Made by a program: the position numbers and the translations under genes | Shown: in pieces, positions 34,808 through 46,356 of the stretch | Layout of the letters: the number at the start of each line of letters is the position of its first letter | Position numbering within the stretch: the first letter of the stretch is position 1 | Origin: Solanum dulcamara | Lineage: Eukaryota > Streptophyta > Magnoliopsida > Solanales > Solanaceae | Length of the DNA: 64,000 bases | Assembly: GCF_947179165.1 (NCBI RefSeq) | Contig: NC_077248.1 | Span: 46,650,232 to 46,714,231, forward strand | Reading direction: 5' to 3' | The notes under the pieces: generated by a model | The model's database searches: none | The model's input: only the letters and a program-made list of their open reading frames with translations | Told to the model about the DNA's origin: nothing

Positions 34808-37559
34808 AGTTCGTTTTTGGAATGTCTACAGACTGTGTCTAGTAGAGTCTTGTGTATCAGTGTGTTGTGCACCACATCTATAGACAGGAGGCTACAGTAC
34901 ATTTAGGATGTTACCTTCTTTCATATCTAAGATCGTGCGATAGAGCCGAGCCATAAGAAATGAAATTCCTTATACTAACCTACGATTTTAGCAAGAAGAC
35001 AATGCCGATAGAAGAAAGTAACTAACAATATTAGATGTTACGAAGCACGCAGGTAAGCAAAGGCATGAATGACCTATGTCAGGTAACATGTTGCAATACC
35101 ATTGATATATAAAGTTGGAAAATGAAAGAAAAATTATACAGGAAAGTGCAACAGGTGCAGTTTGAGGGGACATACGAGGTAAGTCCATGTTCATACTGCT
35201 AATGTGGGCGCCCTGTGTGGCTACGATATAAGATGATATGAATATATATGTGTGCCTTGGGTGGCTGCAATATGATACGATACGAATATATATCTGTGTG
35301 CCCTATGAGGCATTGTTGGTATTTTCTGTGTGCTGGTGTTGAGATAGTAAGAAATATAGAGGAAACTCTGCCCAAATTTTCCTAAGAGTAAAAGGAGAAT
35401 GAGATACAGGATTGTAGTATGCCTGGTCCATAATAAGAATGAGATTTGACTAAACTACAAGTATGGTTGAGCTCAAGGAATAAGTTAATTGCTAAATTGA
35501 TTGCAATAGAAATTAGGAGGTCAATACGGGTACGGTAGGACGAAGTTGGAAAAGACTTATAATCGAAGGAAGATGATTCAGAGAAGACTGATAGGTCTGG
35601 ATAGAATGTTATATTAAGGGACCGACTGAATTAATACACAAGAATAAACTATGATGAGTTATAGTTAAAAGAAGTAACAGTATGGTTAAGACAAAAGTAC
35701 AAAGGGAAAAGAATTGTGACAGATATAAAGTAGTAATAAGACAGCTTGTGAGACATTAAGGATAAGACTAACTAAGAAGGGTAAGTAACCCATTGTAAGA
35801 ATCATGAAGAAAGTCATGCGGTGTTATACTATGGGACTGATTACGAACAGGGTACCAGGTGAATATAACAAACACCGTTATGAGAATAAGTAAAGTGTAG
35901 TAAGGAATTAACTAGAAGGTATGGCGTGGTCCATGTAAATGGAATGTAAAGATAGGTGTGGAACGGAAATGCAAGCTATGGAACAAATAAGGAAGATTTA
36001 TCAAGTTCCATAAGGAAAGTTTCGAATAAAGGTTATATGATGACGAAAAGGATAGCTAGTGCAAGCAAATAAAGGGTAATATGGAATTCCTTACGCCCAA
36101 CCAAAAACGGAAATGAGATGAAGGAATAATAGAGAAGTTCTAATAGAGGCACTCAAGATAGATGTGATTAATTAAGTATGAGTATCGAACAAAAAGAGAA
36201 ATAGACAGTTATGAACTGGAGGTATAGTAAGATGAAAAGGTATTAAGACAAGGCCACTACTACAACGAAGTTGAGATGGTTTTAAGCAGGATTAGAAGTG
36301 AGCCTTAAGCACCTGACAAGAAAATGAAAGTTTAGAAGGTATAAAGAAGTATTGTGTATACGTGAGTCCACCTTGATGATTAGTGAGATCCTGTAAGGAG
36401 AGGGAATGTCGATTTGCAGAACAACTGCTGCATTACGAGATTATTAGAAGAATAAGCGGTGTCCACTGGTATAAGGTTAGTCTAATGACGGAGGTTGAAA
36501 CACGAATTATCAAAGTGTAAGTACTCTCAAGTGGAGAATCTGAACCAATTACGAGCCGCGCTAATTACTTATTGGGATGAATGGAATGTGGCTTTGAATG
36601 TACTGCTACATTATGGGTATTACTCGAGTATCAACCATTAAATGAGATTTTATCTGATACATTGCAAATACTAAAGCACCCTACGGTTGTGCTAGGGTTT
36701 CCTAGAAAGGAAACCTAACATGGGGATGATTTAACATAAGATGTTGATATGATGCAGCAAGTTAAATATGTTGGAGTGGAATCATCCGCGTGTGAATAGC
36801 TGAAAATAAATGGAGGATGACCTGGGTACACCCTAAACGGGGGGAAGTGGACAAGAGAAGTACAAACATAAGAGAAAATTAATTGACGCTATCGTATGCA
36901 AATAGGAATGCTTAAACTTCTAACGAGACTCCATAAGGGATGGACGTGATCATACCCGCACTAATGCATTGGATTCCATTAAAACTCTGAAGTTAAGTGT
37001 GCTTGGGTGAGAGTAACATTGGGATGGGTGAAACCCTAGGAAGTGAGAAAGGGAACAAAACAAGTATGACAAAAAGAGATTATAAAGGCGTGTTAGTACA
37101 ATGACACATATAGAACAGAGTAAGCCAAGAGAAGAAAAGATTATGACTAAAATACAATACACCTCGTGAAGATGGCACAAGAATAGTTGTGCAGCTTACG
37201 AACATTGGCATACTAAGAGCGAGGTCAAATAATTACTCGATAAAAAGAAGTCAGTAATAGCAATATGATTTCCATGTTTAGAATCTATTACAAAAAAGTG
37301 TAAGATGGTTCGAGGCAGAACTCTTAAGATATGATCGGTATTAAGGACAAAAGCCATAACGGAGCCCTAACCTCGACCAAAGGAGGTAAGCCGCTAGTAT
37401 AGCGACACTAAAGCATTTTCTGAATGGCTCTACATACCTATACACATTTGTGTAAGAATTATAGTATAATGTGTGGTAATAAAACTAGAAAGAAGATCTG
37501 AGTAAAAGAGCAAGATAGCATACCTAAGGTGTTACAAGTTGAATTAAGAGGAGCATCAG
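34808..37559 (+). other. Non-coding interior of element C
   Basis: No gag, protease or RT motif is visible on either strand. The region is purine-rich on the plus strand. At 35200-35320 a roughly 45-bp unit repeats with the phrases GCCTTGGGTGGCTGC and GCCCTATGAGGCATTG. The segment 35190-35390 matches element A at 8945-9110 (other strand), and 36820-36850 matches 7640-7670. The conserved non-coding order suggests this filler was already part of the family when it moved. Confidence 0.65.
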
Positions 37560-38360
37560 AGGCTTGATAGTCTGTTACGGGGGATGGGAATCCCGACTTG
37601 GAGATGGAAGGCGATTAATGTAGGTTATAGTTCAGGCTGACCTCGTACTCTATGGAAGTATAAGTTCATATGGGTTATGGTAAATAAGCTGATAAAATTA
37701 ACCCATTTTCTTCCAATTAGGAAGGTATATTCAGCTAAGGGTTATACAAGATGACATAGCAAGGAAATAATAAAATTTCACGAGGTTCCCACATCTATTA
37801 TCTCAGACGAGGAAGTTCAATGTACGGCTAATCGCTGGAGATCATTCCGGTAAGGATTGGGAACACAGGTGAATCTTAGTATGACATTTTGCCCTTCGAC
37901 TAATGGATAGGCCCAGAGGGGATCCAGTAAATTATTGATGAAGTAAAGCTTAATCCGAAACAAGTTATCGAATAGAAGCCTAGAGTAGGCAAGAAGGGGA
38001 TACATTGATCCTTCTCAGGGTATTTGTAAAATAGATAAAGCTGTCTATGAGTGGGATCTACCATCTGATTTGAAACAATACATTCAGTTTTCACATATCA
38101 ATGCTCCGCAAAAATATGAACGACGCTCCCAGAATATTTCCCGTGGAGGAGGTCCACATAATAGAGAGTTATCCTACGAGGGGCAACCTATTTCAATCAG
38201 GGATCGGCAGATTAAATGGGTTGCGAACTAAAGACATAGCTTCCGTCAAGGTACTTTGGTGGAATAAGAATTGTGAAGCCATAACCTGGGAAGTTAAAGA
38301 AGACATCAAACACAGGTGTCCATACCTATTCCCGATGTCTACAGATAATCCCCAATCCTA
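37560..38360 (+). pseudogene. Integrase core and chromodomain remnant of element C
   Basis: In order: GMGIPTWRWKAI (before the core; about 37585), FIWVMVNKLIKLTHFLPIRK (about 37665-37725), HEVPTSIISDEE (about 37785, where the first acidic segment normally reads SDRG), GLGTQVNLSMTFCPSTNG (about 37855-37905), and the C-terminal module, ending with the chromodomain frame 38101-38361 (IASVKVLWWNKNCEAITWEV and EDIKHRCPYLF). Several stops and frame changes separate these. The chromodomain is the best preserved part; in chromoviruses it tethers integrase to modified histone H3. Confidence 0.85.
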
Positions 38361-38480
38361 AAACTCGTATATTAATTACTTGGATGAAAATGTATATTAT
38401 TCAAGTTGAAAGGAATCTCCCTATGATCCGTATAAAGTCTTAAGGGAAATTTATTTAACATTCGGGGATGATTGTTCTAA

Positions 38481-38492
38481 AACGGGGAAGGA
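38481..38492 (+). other. Polypurine tract of element C
   Basis: AACGGGGAAGGA immediately before the 3' LTR start TGTTATACCC at 38493. Confidence 0.85.
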
Positions 38493-41400
38493 TGTTATAC
38501 CCTGCACTTTTGAACCTTGAAATGTGTCCCTAATTATCTTGAAAGTATCCATGAGACCCTTACTATCTACACACACCAAACAACTCCAAGGAAAGAAGAT
38601 TGTGATACCGCGCGAGAAGGAAGGTTGGAAATAGAGTCATAAGAATCCAAAAAGAGTTGGAGGCTAAGAAATGAGTTGTAGGACTCGATTTACCTATGTA
38701 AGACACTAAGTTAAGAGTCTCATACACTTGAGTTTCTTAAGGATATATCAAGCTTACGTAGTGCAGATTACATCAGCTCTTAAGACAAGACGAGATTAGG
38801 AACCCACGGGGAGAGGAGAAGGCAACACATGGCAGCAAAAGGAGGTGCCACGTTGCAGCCTAGGGAAGTGCCACATGGAAGAAGGTGACCCACCGGCAAA
38901 GGGTCAAGTAGGTGACCCACCTACTTATGGGTGGGCCCCACCAAGGACACGTGGCAGCCTTGGAGGCTAAGGGTGGATCCGTGGTCCAAAAAGGGCTTGA
39001 CACATGTCATCCTTAGGGGATGACATGTGTCACTTCCTAAGGAACCATATATATATGTGTTAATGAATCTTAATTCATTTGGAGTCCAAAAAAATCAGCC
39101 AAACATAGAGAGAAAACGTGAGTGGAAGAGAGTACTACGACAGCCATGGTTCAAGAAGAATTAAGGTAAGTTCTTCACTTTTCTTCCGTTAATTAATTAT
39201 CTACGATGTTACCTAAGTACGTGGATATGTATATATGTGTTTTATGATGTTTATGGAACCAAAAATTCATCTTTACAATTGGAAGTTTGGATGAAAAAGA
39301 AGAGAAAAATGTTAAAGGGGCAAGGAAGGAGGGCTACGGGTTTGGCCCTTTTGGGGTAAGCTTCCGAGTTTCATTCCATGAACTATTAATTTTTTATAAT
39401 GGTGTTTAATAACATAAAATTTCAATTTGGGGCAGCGAAGAAGTAACACAAACAGCCAGTTAAATTTCAGTGCGTTTGGAGAAGTTCTGAGTTGCGCTTT
39501 GACAATTTTTGCTAAATTCGGATAAGGTAGGTTTTCTCCTTTCAATTTGGACTTTATGGTGTTGTTATGGAGTGTATTATACACCTTTTTGGTGGATGTA
39601 AACGTGAAAAAAGTATATAAATGCTTGGCATTGAAGACAATCCAAATTGTAGTCGTTATAGTCGAATTATCGTCGAAGTAAGGCGTTGTTCTTGTGAGTT
39701 GCTGCTTCAGGGGTGTGATGTGCTGTTTCAGGGCCTAAATATATTCTAATGTAGGTTAGGTTACTTCTGGTTGAATCCACATGACCCCTCATTTCGTATA
39801 GTTAAAGGTGTTACAAAATAAAGGCTAGACGCCCTATTGTGATATCGTATTTTTGAATAAGTCATTCGGAGTTTATGTTGTATATTGTTGGTGTGAATTG
39901 CTGAAGGTTTTTGTTTTTTGTTGGCTGTAGGTATTAGGGACCTAATTGTAAATTTGTATAGGGCACATTATAAAGGAGGTGCTGCCCAATTTTCGTCGAT
40001 GCCTTAGCGAATAATAGAACTAGTCGGGCAAACGACTAAGGAAATAGATTCCATTAATACTAAGGTGTAACCTAGGGTGATGGAAAGTAAAAGGGTTTGA
40101 TATTCATATTACTTTCATGTTGAATAGGTTCAAAGGACGGCGAGGCAAACAGGATAAGGAATAATTCAGACAAGGTATGTGAAGCTTTCTTTTGGCATGT
40201 TTTTGTCATAAGTATGTAAAGCCTATCTTGTTTCTTCTTTTGGCATGTCTTCAAGTTAAGTACTGAATAAGATGAGATTGAGGGTAAATCTAATCATAAA
40301 TTCCAAGCATAATTCACGGTCCTCATTTACTTCTTGATGAAAGCACTCCTACAGTAATTGAACTACGGCTTCTCAAGCCTTCCATACGTCAGGAAGTGAT
40401 GAGTATGTAAGGCTATGCTTCCCTTCTCTTGGTGTGTCTTAGTCCTAAATATGACCTGTATATAACATGTGGGGACAAATTTACTCATGAAGTTCCAAAT
40501 ATGATTCACGACCCCTACCTACTAATGGAGGTAAAAGCTCCTATGCCAATAGAGTTAGTGTCTCTCACGGTCTCCTAGATAATAGAAAGTAGAGGGTACA
40601 TAAGGCTAATTCCTTCCTCTTGGCATATCCTTGATAAAAGTGCAATATGTATATCTGCGTATGCAAGTGGGGATAATCCCATTCATAGGGCCCCGAGCAT
40701 ACCTCCTGATTTTTATCCACTGCTGAATACTAGGACGCCTATGATAGGTGAATTATTGTCTCTCAAACTCCTTTGGGATAGGAAGGGAAAAACAGGTGAG
40801 GCCTACCCTTTCTTTCTTTTAACATGTCTTAAAAAATGATACAAGATACGAGCTCTAGAGTAAGTCCATTCCTAAGCTCCAAATATGTTATATGTCTCAT
40901 ATTCACTCTTTAGCAGGAAAACTCTCATCGTAGTTAAGCTACCTTTCCTGAACCGTCTATATGTCGGTTAATAGTGGGACTTAGAGCTCCTATTCCTAAG
41001 GACTCTGTGATGACAGATGTTTATGATTTCCTTAAGCCAGTTGGCATTGCCTTAATATATGTCTATAACTCCTGAGACTTTACTTAATATAGCCCTAGTG
41101 GCACTCAAAGGGCACCTGAGATTATTATTATCCTGATCCACGAACGATAGTTCAGTATGATTACCCTAGTGAGTCCCCGATAATGATCTACCTATATATG
41201 ATAATTATGATACCGAGTTCCTTAAAGGGCCGGGTACGGTATATTATGATATGATAATAACACCAAGTCCCTTAATGGGCCGGGTATGGTATATAATGAT
41301 ATGATGATAACACCGAGTCCCCTAATGGGCTGAGTACGGTATGTGATGATATGATTATAACACTGAGTCCTATAAACGGTCGGGTACGGTATATAATGAT

Positions 41401-42208
41401 ATGATTATAACACCGAGACCCATACTGGGCCGGGTAAGGTAGGATATGTAATGATAGATAGGCATGCATGTGAAAATATAATAATGTAATCGTAACATAT
41501 GACACGACGCCGTATGCGATGACATGGTAACAGTGAGTCCCTGAGCGGGTTGGATACGGTATGTGAAGATGGTTTACATGCCCTTATGTTATAAGATGCA
41601 GGTATAGTGCCATATTAACTATCATAATTGTTTCCTACATCCCCATTTTAGTTGTTCTCTCAGTTGTGATGTTTTATGCTTTATATACTCAATACATATA
41701 ATGTACTGACCCCCCCCATTCCCCGGGGGGCTGCGTTTTATGCCCGCAGGTACAGATGTTCATTCTGGAGATTCGTCAGCTTAGGAGTTCCTCTCAGCTA
41801 TGTCGGAAGGGCTTCACTGTTCTGGAGCCTAATTTTTGATACTAGTCACTTAATGTATATATTTGTATATTCAGGGGTACGGCGGGGGCCTTGTCCCGCC
41901 ATATGTTGCTATTACTATTTCTAAAGGTCTGTAGATATATGGATGTGGGTTGTTTATAAGTTTATTTCGACTGTGCCTATACGATATGTTGTAAATATTT
42001 TTATGTTATGGCAATCTCATCGGCGCGTGCGCTTTCATGTTATGATACGAATGAAAAAGGCTACAGGCACATAAAAAAGTTTTAAACTATTAAGGTTTTT
42101 CTGTATAGTGTCACATCACACATAGTTCCACTCAAGTGTAGCTGATAAATACGCATAAGAGGGTCCAGGTCAGACCCCAGTCGCGGCCTACGGGGTTGGG
42201 TCGTGACA
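38493..42208 (+). repeat. 3' LTR of element C (3716 bp)
   Basis: This is a full-length partner of the 5' LTR, with the same termini and landmarks, including the U3 G-box cluster (38820-39060) and the 50-bp array (41211-41570). It is followed directly by CTAAG. Frames at the same relative positions as in the 5' LTR (for example 40072-40254 versus 32659-32841) are shared only because the LTRs are copies. Confidence 0.92.
41211..41570 (+). repeat. 50-bp tandem array in the 3' LTR of element C
   Basis: Units start at 41211, 41261, 41311, 41361 and 41411, with a detached unit at about 41530. The period and number match the 5' LTR, so the array predates insertion. Several units have drifted (for example TATAAACGGTCGGG). 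Confidence 0.95.
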
Positions 42209-42213
42209 CTAAG
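42209..42213 (+). repeat. Target-site duplication CTAAG, right copy
   Basis: Partner of 31058-31062; see there. Confidence 0.9.
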
Positions 42214-43215
42214 TCTTGCTTAGCACCCAATGGAGTTGAGGTAGGGGCCCTACCAAAAGCCTTAGTAGCAATCTCAAGTCTTTTAAACTATGTGTCACCG
42301 TTAGTTGCCTTTATGGCTTAGTTAGTGGATCCACATATAGCGTATGTACGTGACCCGCCTAGCATGGTAGAGTCTACCTTGGCAAGTAGATTCCTCTTTC
42401 TTCCATTGTATGGGGAGACATTGGGAATCCATGTTATAGCTCGCTTGGTCTTATTTTTAGTTAAGGTTCTATCCCACATATGTATGATCTCCCATGTACT
42501 TTCATGATTTCAACTATGCCTTTCAAATGCTTTGATCTTTATGATTTTCTCATGACCTTGCATATGTCATTCTTACCATGTACTTTACTTTACCATGGTA
42601 TCTTATGATTTATGTTACATGTCATGCCCTATTACTTAGTACATTGATACGTACTAATGCATATTATTGCCTACATTATTTCATAATGTAGAGGTTGAGG
42701 ATTACATTCCTATGCGTGGCTAGTAGAGCTTATTCCGATAAAAATTTAGTGAGTACTCATCCATTAGGGACAAGTTAAGAGTCAATCATTTATATTTCAA
42801 AGACTTTGTTATATTTCTTTCATTTAGAGGGTGAGCTAGGCACCTATCTTAGCCCCCATCATTATCATGTACTAGAGGCATTTGTTGGACCTATATCGTG
42901 GAGTCTATGTAGTCAAGTTACGTTTCTTTCTATGATCATGTTTAGACTCTTCTTATATTCTATTCCGCGCTTACTTTACCTTATGTATTCTTTGTGATAT
43001 TTTAAGAGAATTGGTTGGAACCCTTTGTGGTTTCGATTTCCATATTACTGCTAGGCCCTCGGTCAAGTCATGATAGTTTTGTCATCTTATTTTAGACATT
43101 TATTGTGGTGGCCTTGTCGGCTTTCATTGTCCTACTTATTTTATGTTACAATGGCTATCTTAGTCAAATAAATTACTAGGTGCAAGTTGCACCTCACCTA
43201 ATTTGGGGCGTGAAA
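42214..43215 (+). mobile_element. LTR of element D2, second part
   Basis: This is the continuation of the LTR cut at 31062. It ends GGGGCGTGAAA at about 43215, similar to the GGCGTGTCA end of the D1 LTR, and is followed by a degraded primer site. Frames inside are not conserved. Together with 29705-31062 the LTR length is about 2360 bp. Confidence 0.7.
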
Positions 43216-43219
43216 AATA

Positions 43220-43231
43220 TAGCATCAGAGC
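43220..43231 (+). other. Degraded primer-binding site of element D2
   Basis: TAGCATCAGAGC differs from TGGTATCAGAGC at two positions. It sits a few bases after the LTR end and is followed by AGGCCGTGTCCTAGAAAG, leader-like sequence. Confidence 0.7.
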
Positions 43232-43778
43232 AGGCCGTGTCCTAGAAAGTTCATACCTCGTAAGTAGTAGAGTCTTTCTTATGTGTGTGTTATGCACTAC
43301 ACTTATAATTGGAAGGCTATGAGGCATTTAGTGATAGTTGTTATTCTTTCATTTCTTAGATTGTGAGATAGAGATAAGTCATTGGAGGTTATTTCTAATT
43401 CACACTAAGCTTCAATGTCGTATAAATTCTGTTTACTAGAGGCGACCTTATATTGATGACTTTTTTAAAATGTGTATATTTGAATACCTTAACTAGACAA
43501 TGACTTGAGTGAAACATTCTATATGTACTTAGTTCTGAAGTAAGTATCTACAATTATTTTATAAAAATATATTTTTAAGGATTTATCTTGTTATTTTTTT
43601 ATGTAGTAAGGTTATAGGAGATTACTACGCGAGTAATGGTAAGAGATAAATAATATCAAAGGGTTACATATCAGTTAAATATTCAAGCAGCAGAGCATGT
43701 AGTATCACTTACTTGTTATCGAAAAGCAAGTGATAACTTTTGAGATATAGAAGAATATTTTTTGAATTAGCTGAATTA

Positions 43779-43781
<3 letters not shown>

Positions 43782-43839
<58 letters not shown>
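43782..43839. repeat. (TA)n microsatellite, about 58 bp
   Basis: Uninterrupted alternating AT/TA within the AT-rich block. Confidence 0.95.
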
Positions 43840-43842
<3 letters not shown>

Positions 43843-44740
43843 TTTCTATGTTAGGTTGTTACTCTTCTAAGGGCTAAAGGAGTGATTGCATAATTTATAT
43901 ATGTATTAGTTGTCATGTGAATTAAGCTATAGGTTCATATGTACATCTTTTATAGATTACTTGTTTATAGGTTTATATGTGTTACATGCCTTATAAAGTA
44001 ATTATTACTTGTTACTTTGTCCATGACCTAGTAGTTATATGCTACTTTCCTTCTCTATTTTGGAGATAGTTTGTTTTACAATATTTCTATTATAAATAAT
44101 TTTTTTATGAGGAATTTACTACATTAACCAGTTCTTACATGTTGCTTGTTTCATAAAGAAAATACATACATTTTACATATCGACCTACATGTTAGGCATG
44201 TTAGAGATTATAAATCACAACTAAGATGACCTATTGAATATTTTGTAGTTGGTCATGACATTGAATGCCTATAAGAGTAAGTCATCAAAAATCTATATAT
44301 GGATATGTTAAATAACATTTGTTTGTAAAATTATATGCGCTACGTATTTCATGAGGTAAGAATATACGTGATACTATTTTCAAAGGTTCATTAGTTTACA
44401 TACTAAGTGCGCTTCTTGAATTAATGATTTATCGATTATTTGTACCATAAATTCCTTGCATGCAGTTATAGGTTGTGTGATCATTAACTATATATGTACT
44501 TATTTTATAAAGAATTTTCTTACATGCTATATGTTACATGGAGTGTTGGCGCATATGTATTGTCCTTAACATGAATTTGGATGGATAAGCATTCTTCATG
44601 ATAGCTTAAATAAATACTTGTCATAATTATTTTGTTCAAATTGGTGATTATAGATCCTTAAAATTTCTTCACCTTTAGTCTTTAGCTCCTATGCGTACAA
44701 TCATGTTAATAAAATAAAGCAAGGAGACTATGTACAACTG

Positions 44741-45071
44741 AACTATAGGTGATTTATAGCTCCTATGCGTACAATCATGTGATCGAGTTTTTCTAAAAAT
44801 AAGTGATATATAAGAAAATAACCCACAAATTGGTTTGACAACCGGACTAAGGTTACAAAAACTTAATTATTAATCCATAAAGTCTTACTTACTTGTTTAG
44901 GGAGACATCTACGTGTTACATGAACTAGTTATTTATATATTTTTTATATTTTATAAGATAAAGAACTTACTTGATTACGTAATTCATGGGTTATTTTCTT
45001 ATATATCACTTGTTTTAAGAAAAACTCGATCACATGATTGTACGCATAGGAGCTATAGATCACCTATAGTT
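44741..45071. repeat. Inverted repeat with 84-bp arms
   Basis: The left arm 44741-44824 and right arm 44988-45071 are reverse complements with few mismatches. Shared words: AACTATAGGTGAT, CTCCTATGCGTACAATCATG, GATCGAGTTTTTCT and AAGAAAATAACCC. The spacer is 163 bp. The arm core is repeated once more outside each arm (about 44684-44704 and 45088-45130). Just left of the left arm, at 44703-44722, there is a 20-base copy of the copia LTR word TGTTAATAAAATAAAGC. Confidence 0.85.
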
Positions 45072-45143
45072 TGACAACCAGACTAAAAACTCGATCACAT
45101 GATTGTACGCATAGGAACTATAGATCACATGATTGTCTCACCT

Positions 45144-45228
45144 ATAGTTTCCTTGTATTAGACGCTTGTATTAGGTGTATATATACTTATTATGTTAATA
45201 AAATAAAGCAATGGATTAATTTATTTTA
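45144..45228 (+). repeat. Truncated 5' LTR of the copia element
   Basis: It matches the last 85 bases of the 3' LTR (TTGTATTAGACGCTTG and ATATATACTTATTA). The first roughly 75 bases of the LTR, including TGTTAGAATA, are missing and replaced by the repeat-rich sequence on the left. TGGTATCAG follows immediately at 45229 and serves as primer site. Confidence 0.85.
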
Positions 45229-45321
45229 TGGTATCAGCTGTCTAGGCAAATTCTCTCCTTCTTCTTCTAGGTCTCCTACCGCCACAACCCCCTTCGCCTT
45301 CCTTATCCTCGCCTTTTCACC

Positions 45322-46164
45322 ATGTCTACCTCCAAATCTTCCTTTCATCCAGCTCTTACTGTCTCCAATATCAAGAACCATGTTCCCATCACTCTTAAGA
45401 TGGAGAATGTCCAATATTCCACTTGGGTGGAACTATTTAAGATTCATGCATGATCCCATCGGGTAATTGATCATATTATTCCTCCTGCGGCAAGAACGAA
45501 GAAACGGCCTCGACAGGAGGAGGACAAAAAACTGTGGTCCACCCTTGCCGCCATCATTCTCCAATAGCTCTACGCTACTATCTCTCATGATTTGTTGTAT
45601 ATAATTTTGGAACCTAACACCACGGCGATGGAGGCTTGGAATCGCTTGCGTGATATCTTCCAGGATAACAAACACTCTCGTGCTGTCACCCTTGAGTACG
45701 ACTTCACTCATGTCAACATGGCTAATTTTCCCAATGTCTCTGCCTATTGTCAACATCTTAAATCTCTAGCAGATCAACTCAAGAATGTTGGCTCTCCAGT
45801 GGCTAATGATTGTCTAGTTCTTCAATTGGTCTCGGGCCTTACCGAGCCCTACCAAGGTGTAGCGACTCTTATTCGCAAACGAGACCCTTTGCCATAATTT
45901 GATCAAGCCCGTTCGATGATCACTCTTGAAGAAGCTGGCTGTGCTAAGAAAGCAGCCCAAAGTTCCTCCGCTGCATTAGTTGTTCGCTCATCCGAAGGTC
46001 CCACTGATGTTCTTGATAATTCCTCTTCCCACCACCATAATAGTGGTGGAAAGAGATACCACAATGCCAACAATAATGGAGGAAGATCTCGCGGCTGCCA
46101 TGGTAGTCGTGGCGGCAGCAAAGGAGCTGGCAGCAGCGGCAGTCTTGCTGGATGTGGTGGTTAG
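45322..46164 (+). pseudogene. copia gag (nucleocapsid precursor), broken
   Basis: The ATG at 45322 (MSTSKSSFHPAL) is chosen because the same frame carries every later gag and pol block up to the RT. The UBN2-type domain includes KMENVQYSTWVELFKIHA, then stops at about 45450 and 45568, then [19 protein letters not shown] (about 45628) and [13 protein letters not shown] stop at 45895 is followed in frame by FDQARSMITLEEA. The C-terminal part is Ser/Gly/His-rich (46010-46164) without a clear CCHC knuckle and ends at a stop at 46162. The protein would form the virus-like particle shell. Confidence 0.85.
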
Positions 46165-46356
46165 CTGGGTGGCAGTAGCAGTCGCAGCAGCATTGGGCAG
46201 CATTAAATGGCGCAGCACTCTCCATAATTTTATCCTTGGTCTGGCGGACAACAGTGGCCATGGCTGGCCTCTTGGGGTCCTTGGACTGTCCCACCATGTC
46301 CATATCCATCAACCACTTGGTCTCGACCCACTTATGGACAGCAACAGCCACCAAGA

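Larger units (their letters stand above)
31063..42208 (+). mobile_element. Element C: structurally complete 11.1-kb non-autonomous chromovirus-derived LTR retrotransposon
   Basis: It has two LTRs (31063-34791, 3729 bp; 38493-42208, 3716 bp), a 3.7-kb interior, an initiator-Met primer site, a purine tract and a perfect 5-bp target duplication (CTAAG). The LTRs differ by an estimated 5-10% by eye, so the insertion is not recent. The interior holds only a decayed integrase core and chromodomain near its 3' end; gag, protease and RT could not be found. The LTRs together are twice as long as the interior. It interrupts the LTR of element D2. The same layout in element A points to a shared non-autonomous family that must rely on proteins from relatives. 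Confidence 0.92.
43232..45143. other. D2 leader remnant, then AT-rich block of degenerate short repeats
   Basis: From 43232 to about 43435 the sequence still resembles a chromovirus leader (GCACTACACTTATAATTGG, then a GTGAGATAGAG phrase). Beyond that it is very AT-rich, without coding signal. The phrase TTACATG...CTTGTTT(C/T)ATAAA recurs loosely (about 43982, 44148, 44505 and, beyond the copia element, 49801 and 49830). No gene or known element was recognised. Confidence 0.5.
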
